Part shown: positions 41,755 through 51,983 of the stretch, piece by piece
Numbering within the stretch: the stretch's first letter is position 1
How the letters are laid out: each line of letters begins with the position of its first letter
NCBI GenBank assembly: GCA_025526995.1
Contig: JAHLKG010000002.1
Location: 992,001-1,056,000 of the forward strand
DNA from: Powellomyces hirtus
Lineage: Eukaryota; Chytridiomycota; Chytridiomycetes; Spizellomycetales; Powellomycetaceae
Direction: 5' to 3'
DNA: 64,000 bases
Made by a program: the position numbers and the translations under genes
Notes under the pieces: generated by a model
The model's database searches: none
The model's input: the letters and a program-made list of their open reading frames with translations, nothing else
Told to the model about the DNA's origin: nothing

Positions 41755-42953
41755 CTACGGTGTGTCTACAAGAGCGGCCACCCCCGTGTCCACCAATCGG
41801 TCAAAAGGGATTTCCGCTTCTTTGTCGGATATCACGCCTGCTTTCTTCAGAACGCTGATACATTCTTGTAGCACTTTCGCGCTTACTTCTCGCGAATCCT
41901 GAGGATATGCAACTGCGGAGAACCAAGTTCTAACGTCGTCCTCGGGAAGCTGAAACCGCTCTGCGACGTACAAGATGGACGCGCCCTCCCGGCCGTCCAT
42001 GAAAGAAACTGACATCTGCGTAATCACTGTGGAGCAGCATAGTCAGCCCACAAATTTGCATTCACTGATCCGAAAAAAAAGTTACCTTCAAGCATGGTAC
42101 TTAAAGCTTTCTTGTGCGCCAGTGCCTTCTGTGTTGCTGCAAACAGAAAGGCAGGCCAAGGCGGTGTGATGTTGGACAGGTGATGCAGTTCACCAGAATC
42201 ATAATAAGGCTGCAAAAGGGAATTTAGCGCAAATGTTGACAAGCAAGGGGTAATAAAAATCTCAAACCTTGGTCATGACGCGCTCCCATAAGAAAGCATC
42301 AACAGCTCCAGTTTTCACGCCGTTCACCAAGCCGGTAATATTGCTCAGCGGTGTGAATGTGAAGGGCTCTGTGCCGTTCTTTAGCCAACCCATCCTATCT
42401 GCGAGTACAAATGGAATAATGTGGCTTCCACTTCCGAGACGAGAAATTCCAATTTTGGCATTTTTTAGCGGTTCCCATGCATCGGGTCCAAGACCCTCGC
42501 GTGGGCTTTGACCAAGGCGTCCACTGGGAGACGTCGCAATGGACCAGGTGAGGGGAGAGCTGACATATGTTCCAATTATCCTGAACAGTCCATCCTTGTT
42601 GGAAAGACTTGCCACTAAACCTTCCGTGAGCGCAATCGCTACGTCTAGTTGATCATTGTTCAACATGTTGACCATCTAGGAAACGTAAGCATCTCCGCAG
42701 AATGAGTTGGTTTGCGAGCGTATTTACCTCTCCAGTTCCTGATATAAGCATCATCATCAGTAATCGCCTAAACATTAATTGCCCGACTTTCGGTCCTACC
42801 TCCTGGACAATTGACCACCTCAACTTTCAAGCCATATTGACCGAACACCCCTTTCTGGACTGCCTGAAAAACAGGGGAGCAGAAGTGCTCTGGCACACAG
42901 CCCAGTCGTATGGTTTCAAGTTGAGTCAACTGCTGAACTTGTTCAGCGGCCAT
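41755..42953 (-). CDS. Periplasmic-binding-fold protein, Ca3427/NMT1-THI5-like
   Basis: Starts MAAEQVQQLT and reads a type-2 periplasmic-binding fold: TIRLGCVPEHFCSPVFQAV near the N-terminus, MVNMLNNDQLDVAIALTEGLVA, IGISRLGSGSHIIPFVLAD, TGAVDAFLWERVMTK and an LFAATQKALAHKKAL helix. This matches fungal cytosolic relatives of bacterial ABC-transporter substrate-binding proteins, such as Candida Ca3427. The ligand is unknown. No signal peptide. The gene contains an 11-nt exon (42738-42728) between consensus splice sites, needed to join NCPGG to GE-MVNM. It converges with HOP2 (about 200 bp apart). Confidence 0.75.
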
Positions 42954-43167
42954 GGCGAGTGTTGGCAAGGTCGCGCTTGGAAGTTGATACCACGTACAGT
43001 AAAGTGGCGAAACCGTAGATGACAGACTCTGCTCAATGAGTCATGGCAGTCGCGCTGTCAATGTCCTGACTAAGCCCAAATGCGTGGAATGTCAGAAATT
43101 CGGCGTCAATTTAGAGCCCGTCATTTTGAATCTATACCATTCATACCTAGATATCTAATTTGTCCCA

Positions 43168-44916
43168 ATGGCAGAGTCATCCGCATCCGAAACAAGCATG
43201 CCGGGAAAGGCAAGCAATACCGCTGCATTTTCATCGAAGTCCGCACGGGGTTCAAAACATCAGCACAAAGACGGTGCTGGAAAAGATGCGAAGAAACGGG
43301 CGCCGAAAACGCTGAATGATCGGGCTGAGGATGCTTCTGATAAACCGAGAAAGAAAAGGGAGCGAAAGAGCTCGCGAAAGGCCCGCGGGGATTCAAAGGA
43401 AAATGATTTTGATTCACCCCGGGATGATGCGGCTGGTGGTCCCATGGGGGAAACCGATCTTCACCCACGAGTTAGTGATTCCAAAGCTCTCAATCGTGTA
43501 GACCGCATTGGATCAATAGATGATGACTGGGAAACAAGATTCATGTTTGAGCAGACGTTATTACCTCGCTCAGCGTCACAGAGCTCAAGGAGAAGGGGAA
43601 AATCCCACGATCCCTCTAGAACTCGTCGCTCCGAGGATAAGCTACCTAACGGTCCTAATCGAGGATCTAAAGGGTACGAGTGACTTGCGACGCAAAGCTT
43701 ATCAAACCTCAGAACGAGTCTTCGCTTACGACTTAGTCCGCGGGCAGTGAGATGGGGCTTTCGGACCTCGCGGGCGAACGATGCCGCTGTTAAGATCAAA
43801 GTATCTTCTCTCAGATAGCTTGAAATCCCATGAAAAATCTCAGCGTGAAACAATGATTAAAGTCAAATCACCCATATCTGGTATGTGTATTTGCTTAATG
43901 AACCGCCATTTAATGGGTCAATCCCATTACTGAGTGCTTTTAGACCAGTATGTCGTTGTGTCCACGCGCCAAATTCGTCGACATTCAAACCAGAACCCAG
44001 AGGATCTGCACGTGGCTCCTCTTGACAATTTGCCTGATCTGAGGCACGTAGGGACATCGGATCTGGGCGCGGTGTTTGTTGAAGGTATTTCAACTGAGTA
44101 CTTACTAATCTCGGGATTTCACTCCTGGACTAATGTTCCAAGCACAGAACGGGGAAAGTATCAATATCGTCCCGCAACATCGATGCATTCGTCAAACATT
44201 ACGCATACAGACGTTGAGTCCGGCGTGGAAGGGGCAAAGAGCAAAGATGCAATGCTTACGGACCTTCAAACTGTGAGTATCCACTCTGCCGCTTGTGAAC
44301 CTGCCATTTCGACGCATTGCATGATTCCGCCAACGCTAATGAGGCACAAACAGTGTATTCAGCGTTGGACTGCTCACGCTTTACACCTCACGCACGGTGT
44401 CTACTCGGGTCTTTGTCTCCTCTCTTTGTTGCTTCTTCCGAGCTTCACCGCACTATCTTTTTCGTCCGAGTTATCGCCGTTGAGCGATGTAATAACTCAA
44501 TCAAGCTTTCGGTTCCTCACTTGGTATTCTCTACGGGCGTTCGGAGTCAGCGTCGCCTTCAATTTCTTGTCTACATTAAGCCTTTTTGATGTGTTGGACA
44601 TTGTCGTGCGGAATGCCGACGACGGTGGGCATCGAGTGACAGTCCCATGGTATCTGAGAAAAGGCAGCCTATGGGCCGCTATCAGTATGATATTGTGTAC
44701 GATTAGCTGACGAGCCGACATACGCTGAATGCATCTTAACACACTCTTCCTGTAGTCGCATCTATATCCTGGATTTCTGCGGCGCTCATGGTCTCATTGG
44801 ACGATCGACTGTGGGATTCTCAACGAGACGCTAATTTTGGGCCATATGGGAATCCCGATTGGTCTGTGCCATGTGAACCACTTTTCAAAGATGATTACCC
44901 GTTATCCCATCATTGA
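43168..44916 (+). CDS. TMEM237-like four-span membrane protein (ciliary transition zone)
   Basis: The N-terminal exon (from ATG 43168) encodes a Lys/Arg/Ser-rich cytosolic region. Central exons lead to LGAVFVEG, the short motif typical of TMEM237 before its membrane region. Four hydrophobic segments follow: around LTHGVYSGLCLLSLLLLP, FGVSVAFNFLSTLSLF, SLWAAII and ASISWISAALMVSLDDRLW. The last intron starts GTATGATATT inside Ile and rejoins at 44760. The middle junctions (43680-43930) are only partly resolved. TMEM237 sits at the ciliary transition zone; a fungus with it should be flagellated. An unrelated four-span protein is the alternative. Confidence 0.55.
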
Positions 44917-45241
44917 TGCGCTGTTGCCATAGGTTTGCAGCTGGTGCTTCTCTGAGTCAACCGCCCGTCGAAGGTGACATCTCACGCTGGGCAACACTGA
45001 ATTGTGTGCGTGGCGTGTTCGGGATCGCTTCATGGCTGATGTCCTGGCACGTGAGGACAGAGCAGGATAGAGGGGGACGAAAAACATAGCAAATGATACA
45101 CTGGTGCTATGTCTGTATTTACAAATACTTGCTATGACCGTCAATGAGGAGGCGGGAGAGGTTGATAGACTGGACTCATTGTTGCAGTCTGCGCACTGCT
45201 CTCCAGTCACGTTGAAGTGACATGGCGTCTCCAATGATTCT

Positions 45242-47699
45242 TCAGGAGCTGCTGGTGTTGGTCTCCTTTGCAGCATCGTCACCCCCATCTAATAATCCAG
45301 TTTTCTCCGCATCAAGCTGACTATCGGATGTTGGTTCTGTATCTGCTTGATGATTTTCATAATATGGATTCCGAGCATTGAGAAATGTCATTATGCGTTC
45401 ATGGAGACCGTGATTGACCTCGAACGAGTTGGCCTAAGTTATGGATCACTGGTGAGTGGCAGTGTCAGCGTGCATTCGCAAAGCTCGAAAGGTGTACCTG
45501 CAAAGTCAATCGAAACAGACCGATGGTGCCTTCGGGTGCATGTTCCGCTGTTAAATCCTGCTCTTGCAGCGCGTCCCAAAGTGCTTTCAGTCCCTCCTCG
45601 CGAATGACATTCCCGTAGAGATTCAGATTGTTCAATGACCGATTGCCGAGTACGAACCATTGACCATTGTGCTCAAACATAGGTTCCGAGGCCGGTGTTA
45701 CATCAACGACCTTTTTGCCAAAGTCGGAAACTTTAGTACAAAGGTCTTCCCAGAGCTCCCAAGATGTACGTGTGACAGTGAGGTGCCGGGCATATGACAA
45801 ACCTCTTCTGCTTCTTCTTTAACCTCCTCCGCCTTCCCTTTCTTGCCACCTTTGGCTGGTGCGGCTCCTTTGACGTTCTTCCCACCTTTTGCAGCTTTAT
45901 CATCTGGGGCGCTCGCCGCCGTGGTCGCCGCCGCGCCGCCCTTTTTGGCAGCGGCGGCAGCAGGAGGTGGAGGTGCCTCAGAGGGTCCCTTCTTGCCGGT
46001 ACTTAGGGCGCCTGCGCTGACTTTACTGGCTGCAGGTGCAGCATCGGCTTTGCCTGCAGCGCCACCCTTCACTGCCTTTTTCTTTGCATCCGCTGCCACA
46101 GTCTCCTTCTTCCCTGGAGCAGCGGCGTTTATACTCTCGACACTTTGAATTCTGTGCGGAAAGTGGAAAATAGTCAATGAATTATGAGCGCGTGCCATCA
46201 CTGTTTCTGCGGCTTTATGGGGGACATGCCTGGTTCCCAATTTTGCCGAGTTGTTTCGTCCCGCGGTTGCTGCGGTGCCACCGCTTGTCAGATTCCTTTT
46301 CATGTTCTTCTTGACTACGGGATCCTGCGTGCATCAATTGCTTAGTACCAATTGCCTGATTGCGTGACGTTTTGGATGTCTCATGAGAATGTAGTTACCT
46401 CCTCTTGGTCCTTCCGTTGCTTGTCCATATCAGCCATCGCTTTGCGTCTTGACGCCAGTTCATCGTGTGATAGCGGATAATTGGATAGCATCTTCTCATT
46501 GACATGGGTAAGTTGAGACCCTTTTTGACTGGAGTTTACAAACGGGCCGCTGGAAAGCTACCTTTGCCATTGCGCTAACTCCTTCATCTCCGATGTTATT
46601 CAACCCAAGTGATAGCGACAATAGCGTTTGATTGATCCTCAATGCCTGGATGCCCGATGTTAGAGCAAAAGTCTGACATCACAGGTCGTGTTGGGCTGAG
46701 GTATCATCATCACACATACATCTGCCAGAGCCTCCGCACCGTCTTTGCCAATCTGATTGTCCCACAAATTGAGATTGACGAGGGTCTTGTTGACCTTCAG
46801 CTGCTCAGCGATCGCCTTCGCCCCAGTATCACCGAGTTGCGTGCTTCGCAATGAAAGATGTCTGAGTGGCGTATCCTCTGTTATTAATTCCGCAAAAAGA
46901 GCGGGTGGCACATGTGGATTTTGATCCAGCAACAGAGTACGGATGGAGGTCTGCGCCAGAGCTGAAATCAACGGAGACATATGCGCAGCTGTAAGGCCAC
47001 AATTCCAGAATCTGAGTTCATCCTAAATGTTAGAACAGCAACAACATCGGGAACGTGCATGGTATTACCAGGCTCGTCTTACACTAAATGAGACAACGTC
47101 CCACACGCGACCACGAGACCACAAATTATCTCCATAATCTCTGGTGTAATGTTCCATCCGCGTACTTCCAGTTTCTGGAGATCTTCCTCATCCTCCTCTG
47201 CAGTTTCTAGTACAATCGTGGGCACAAATCGAAATCGGGAAGCATAGTTCATCGTGGGTGCTACTTTCTGCTCCTTCTGTCCCTCAAATGAATCCACTGT
47301 GGACGCATTAGCGTCTGGAACATCCAGCGGGTCAGAAGGTTGGTCTTCAGGGGAACGGAATCGATTAGCATTCCTCGGGCACGAAGGGCCCTCGACGTCA
47401 GGATCCGAGGGGAGATCACATTCTCCAGCAACTGATTGCGGTCGCGGCGTTACAGGAATCGGAAGTGGTGGCAGGGGATGATGCACCGTGAGGACATTGA
47501 GTGGTTTGCATCCATGCCTTCGACAAGCCTCGATGAAGTCGGCCTCAAAGTTTCCAGTGTACTCGGGGCCTTTAAGAATTTGGATAAATTCATCTGTGAG
47601 CCCAGTCCTTACTACATAGATCAGTAGAATAGGCCGCTATTTTATCAAAAAGCTATACATACCCTCGTTCCCTTCCTCCGGTTGAGCGTCAACCGTCAT
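45242..47699 (-). CDS. LRRC71: Leucine-rich repeat protein, LRRC71 family
   Basis: Starts MTVDAQPEEGNE (47699) and ends at TGA 45244-45242. The N-terminal domain has FEADFIEACRRHG followed by a Pro-rich stretch, then RFRFVPTIVLE and KLEVRGWNI, a pattern specific to LRRC71. LRRs follow: LRHLSLRSTQLGDTGAKAIA, LVNLNLWDNQIGKDGAEAL and LLSLSLGLNNIGDEG. A Lys/Ala-rich low-complexity insert (45810-46290) follows, then a last LRR part (SLNNLNLYGNVI). Vertebrate LRRC71 has the same order with a Lys-rich insert and is an axonemal/ciliary protein. At least six exons. The start faces the thioesterase gene across 164 bp, probably a shared promoter. Confidence 0.83.
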
Positions 47700-47863
47700 T
47701 CTGCTCTAGAATGCTCACCTTTGACAGCATGTGCGCGCAGCGCATGTGTCACTCCGTCTCGTTGCGCGTTGCTGACAAATACCAATGGCTAAAATGTTGC
47801 TGACAGCCTTTCTGCCCCATTTCGCAACCCGTTCCCACCAATAAAGCACTTTTCTGGGCTGAC

Positions 47864-48745
47864 ATGGCTGCTCGCTTCATAGGCCGGACGTTGTTTTCTA
47901 ATCCAATGCGAGGGGTTGCTCCCCTCGCTCGCCGCGGCATCCCGACCGCGCGGACAATAACGACCACCCCGGCTGTCCGATCCCGCCTTCATTACGCGAC
48001 CGCTATCGTAGCAGCCTTTTCAACCGGATGCATTGTTACTTTCAAGCTGTCAGCCGATCAGCAGGATACGTTCACCGAAATATCTGACGAGTCAGAGCTG
48101 GCGCATGCGCAGTTCTTAAGTGCTGAACGCGATGGAACTGCTTTGGTGGCCGAGCTGAGGAAAGATCCCGAATGGAAGGAGGTCGACCCTTACAGTTACC
48201 TGAGTGGGGGAAGGCTGCACAGAAACTTTACAGCGGGGACGCTCAAGGGAAAGGGAAAGGTTGGTAGTCTCCTACACTTTTTGGCAGCGACCTCAAAGGG
48301 CAAAGTTTCGAGAACTCGTCTGTAACCACTTTGGTCTGTCGTTCTATAGTTTGCCCTTCGCCCAGTCCTCTTCCATAACAAGGACATGACCGAATGCATT
48401 GCGGTGCTTCATCTCGGCGAGCGCCTCTCGGGTCATGACAACATCGTTCACGGAGGAGTACTTGCTACCCTTCTTGACGAAATGTGCGCGCGAAGCACCA
48501 TTCCGTCCCTCCCGCACAGAATGGGCTTCACGGCCAACCTGAGCATTGACTACCGAAAACCGGTCGCTGTGAACCAGTTTGTGGTCATGCGATCCAAACT
48601 GACGAAACTGGAGGGTCGGAAAGCATGGTCGAAGGCCAAGATTGAATCTCTAGATGGGAAGGAAGTATTTGTAGAAGCCACCTCGCTTTTCGTTAGCCCG
48701 AAAGACGCATTGCTGGCAATGGCCCACCGATGGCGCGCATCTTAG
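47864..48745 (+). CDS. Mitochondrial acyl-CoA thioesterase-like (PaaI/THEM4 type)
   Basis: Two exons, 47864-48259 and 48350-48745, about 264 residues. The basic N-terminus (MAARFIGRTLFSNPMRGV) looks like a mitochondrial presequence, followed by a hydrophobic segment (YATAIVAAFSTGCIVTF). The hotdog fold is in exon 2: FHNKDMTECIAVLHLG, then HDNIVHGGVLATLLDE, the conserved HGG loop and helix of PaaI/THEM4-type thioesterases, then SIDYRKPV. Such enzymes hydrolyse acyl-CoA; the substrate cannot be told from sequence. The intron has donor GTTGGT, weaker than usual, but is required to join GKGK to FALRPVLF. Confidence 0.85.
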
Positions 48746-48885
48746 TCGTAGAACAGCATTTTCGATTAGACATCTAGTCAGCATACAAAATGGACCTTCC
48801 TAGAAATATATACGTGCTCATATTACAACACACTGCTACTGTAGAACGGGCTGGTAGCCCTCTTGTTGACTGCTTATTCTGCACA

Positions 48886-50333
48886 TCAATCCCCACAGGT
48901 GTTGCAGTTGTCCAAATGGATATCCTCTATATCAGAGGTATATCCAGCAAACCACACTTGACCTGCACCTATCACTTTCCGCCACCAATCACGATACACC
49001 ATGACGATGGTGTCGGCGGGCGCAGCTGTTCGCTTGTCAATGGCTTTGGCGCCCCAGCGAAGGTTCTTTTGCACGCCTTTCAGCAGCGCATAGTCTTCCA
49101 ACAGAACGCGCTTATTGAATCGATGGAGATACCAGGATGTCATCCACTTTAGCGGCGGTACGTAGCTCCATAGTGCTGCCGCTGGATCAGGAATAAACGG
49201 CATTCGTTGGAAATAGATGAAGCGGCAATGTCCTTTCCGGGTGGGTATGGCATAGAATGTCTGATCGAATGCCTGAAACTTGACGGGCGGAGCACTATCG
49301 CCAGCAGGATCTTTCGCGTGTGTTGGTGGTGATGGGGACGGCTGCGGAGTTGCCCTGTCGGCCCTGAACTTCAAAGCTACAAGACAGGGTGGTCGGAACT
49401 CAAATTGCACTCCTGGAAGATCGGGGCGCTCAGGTGTAACTTGTGTTCCCTTGACAGATTCAAGGCTAAAATGCACATCCTTGATCGTCAAGCTTGTTGC
49501 GTTGGCCCGTTTGCTGATGGTAGTGTCATGTGTAAACGGTAGATGTGCGGGATCCAGGAAATTCTCAACCAGAAGCGAGCTAAGGAATCGATGTATACGC
49601 AGGAGACAGTCAAAACCAGCAATTTCATGCAAATCCGGGCCTGGACTGGCGGAGATTCATCGCCATCCATACTCAACTGGTCGATATCCAAATCAATGTA
49701 TCCCGTCCATGGACGCACGTCACGAGGCCGACCCCATGCCAAGTAAACGCCCGGAGGTTCTCTCTGTTCAACAGATTCTGGATCGCCGGGCCATACCCAG
49801 ACCCACTCGTCGGCCTCCCTTACAGGATATTGCCGGACCCTCGCCGCGGGCAATTTTGCTCTGGCTGGGAGAGATGGCACGTGTACACATCTTCCTTCCG
49901 TGTCAAACTGCCAACCATGATATCGACATTCTAACAGACCATCGGAAATTCGTCCTACGGAAAGAGGAGCAGCACGATGTGGGCAAAGGTCTTCAAGAGC
50001 CTTTGAGAAGATAAGCTTCAGACACCTGGAGTGTTTCGACGAGGAGACTGTATGCGGTTGTTTACCACCGCAACATTCAATGCTGGTTCACGATAGAGAA
50101 TGAGTGGATCTCCCTAAACGAATGGTTCCGTCAGTTTGCCTCTTAAAGTGAACAAGGTCCCTGTTCGCATTTGCCCAGGAAGGTACCCAGAGATGTAAGC
50201 CCAAAGGCTTTGCTGTCAGCTCATTTGAAGGAACGACAGGAAACCAGTAATTTCGAACATTTGCCGTTGAGTTGAAGAACTGGTTGCGGTCAACGCTTGT
50301 GGGGGGCGAGGCCTTGATAGAGAAGTCCGCCAT
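48886..50333 (-). CDS. Rieske [2Fe-2S] oxygenase, PaO/TIC55-like
   Basis: Starts MADFSIKASPP. The Rieske cluster ligands are CPH and CRYH (in LCPHRAAPLSVG and LECRYHGWQF). The mononuclear iron site is ENFLDPAHLPFTHD (Asp, His, His). The C-terminal domain has FYAIPTRKGHCRFIYFQRMPF and MVYRDWWRKV, and the last residues contain a CNTC (CxxC) pair, as in plant and cyanobacterial pheophorbide a oxygenase, TIC55 and PTC52. Several introns, including a donor after the first ~48 codons. No transit peptide or membrane span is obvious. Function in a fungus is unknown, since chlorophyll is not a likely substrate. It converges with the thioesterase gene (140 bp apart). Confidence 0.83.
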
Positions 50334-50971
50334 TTGTAACTGTCACTTGTGTGCGGTTGCGGCCGACAAACAGGTCCACAAAGGTGACATTGACAGGCAT
50401 GATGGATGTAGGATTACTGTCAATTTCGCGTTTCGAAATGTTGAATCTCCGTTCGACTTACTGTTAGTTGACAACCAGGCTTGGCCGAGCTCTATGATAA
50501 TCATAACGTCAAATTGCTTGAACATCAGGCGGGATGGAAACGGTACGCGGCAAAAATCGCATAGGTTGCTCGGGTACTCGGGGCGGATGTTCACATACGA
50601 GTACAAAGACAACTTCCGCAAGAAGGGAAGCTGCCGCAGCCCATGTTCGCTGTCCCCCGAATCTGAATGCAGATGTCTCGCGGCGGACAGCCGACCTCGG
50701 TAAAACTCTGCCCTGGCGGCCAGAAAACATGTCCCTTGCTAATGTTCATTACAAATCAGGACTGTGGTATGGTTACAGTCCCGAACTATTCAAAAACTGA
50801 CGCGTCGCCCCCCAGCATTTCTATGGCAACAGGGACTGTGGTGCGTAATGCTCTCCTTCACCACATCCACATTTCCGCGCGAACATAAATTTGAAAGCGA
50901 GTTTTACCACCCCTCGCCGTCATTCCAACCAATCTTTTCGCACATTTTACCTGTATTTCCCTTCACACGCA
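50334..50971. other. Divergent intergenic region between Rieske oxygenase and MIA40
   Basis: About 640 bp. No convincing coding, tRNA or repeat seen; presumed promoters of both genes. Confidence 0.5.
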
Positions 50972-51436
50972 ATGGCATCCATAAAAAGCTCAACCCAAGC
51001 AGTAGAACAAGCGCACAAATCGGCCGACTACCACGGCACCAAGCCATCAGAGACCGAACCAACACCAGCAGCAAGCAGCAACGGTGGAGAAGGAGGTCTG
51101 GGCCAAGCGCAGGACGAGGCGTACGATGAAGAGACGGGGGAGATCAACTGGGACTGCCCATGTTTGGAGAACATGACGAAAGAACCGTGCGGCGAGAAAT
51201 TCAAGGCGGCATTCTCGTGCTTTGTGTACTCAAAGGAGGAACCCAAGGGCGTCGACTGCATCGAACAGTTCCGTGAAATGCAAAAATGTTTCAGAGATCA
51301 CCCTGATATTTACGCTGCGGAGCTGGATGACGATGATGATGAGGACGACGAGGATGACGATCACGAGGAGGACAAGAAGGAAGACAATAAGGAGGACAAG
51401 AAGGAGGAAAAGAAGGAGAGCAGCAGCAAGCCATAG
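50972..51436 (+). CDS. MIA40: Mitochondrial intermembrane-space import receptor/oxidoreductase Mia40 (CHCHD4)
   Basis: 154 residues, no intron. It has the redox CPC motif (DCPC, residues 62-64) followed by twin Cx9C (C73/C83 and C96/C106), the exact Mia40 core. Mia40 binds incoming intermembrane-space proteins and inserts disulphides, being reoxidised by Erv1. There is no long N-terminal presequence or membrane anchor before the core, so it resembles the short soluble form of animals and plants rather than the anchored yeast form. The C-terminal ~45 residues are Asp/Glu/Lys repeats. ATG 50972 is chosen; the frame is open upstream, but with no ATG. Confidence 0.95.
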   Translation: MASIKSSTQAVEQAHKSADYHGTKPSETEPTPAASSNGGEGGLGQAQDEAYDEETGEINWDCPCLENMTKEPCGEKFKAAFSCFVYSKEEPKGVDCIEQFREMQKCFRDHPDIYAAELDDDDDEDDEDDDHEEDKKEDNKEDKKEEKKESSSKP

Positions 51437-51983
51437 GCTAGCTTCCACTCCCTCTATCCACCATCGACACCATGATTACCGAAACTACGGATCATTGAAG
51501 CACACTAGCATAACCTACTTGTACTTGTACAGCCCCTTCACCTGCCGCAGACGCATCGCGACGATAGATTTTTTATATATGTATATTCTCATTTGAGGAT
51601 GAATCGTCCCCCACTATCGAATCCTTTGAAAAATGCTCATTAACAGCGAAGAAATCTTTTAGCCGATCAAAATGTTTGTACAAAGGACATTATATGTATG
51701 TATTTTCCTAAATTTAGCGGCAAAATATGCACTCAGCCAGCGAAGTGGGGAAATAGCACGGACAGCTTTTACTACAATTGAGAATACAGATGGGATTGAA
51801 GGAAAGGGTTGAATATGACTGCACGCTCGCTGGTTGTGCGTCTATGAGACAGAATGGACAAGTGAGAGAGAATAATACAGGTGGGCTTTGCGTGGTGTGC
51901 AAGATCGATTGAGCCGCGATAGGGTATCGGAAAGTATACGCGTCGGCGAGGGGGGCCGGATCGCATATGTAAAGGAAGATGGA
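51437..51983. other. Convergent intergenic region
   Basis: About 550 bp between the 3' ends of MIA40 and the GH26-like gene. Nothing recognised. Confidence 0.5.

Noticed and set aside
45794..46148. Plus-strand Ala-rich ORFs
   Set aside because: They are the complement of the Lys/Ala-rich insert of LRRC71.
49280..50014. Plus-strand ORF of 244 codons over the Rieske gene
   Set aside because: It is antisense to clearly conserved Rieske motifs and shows no domain of its own.
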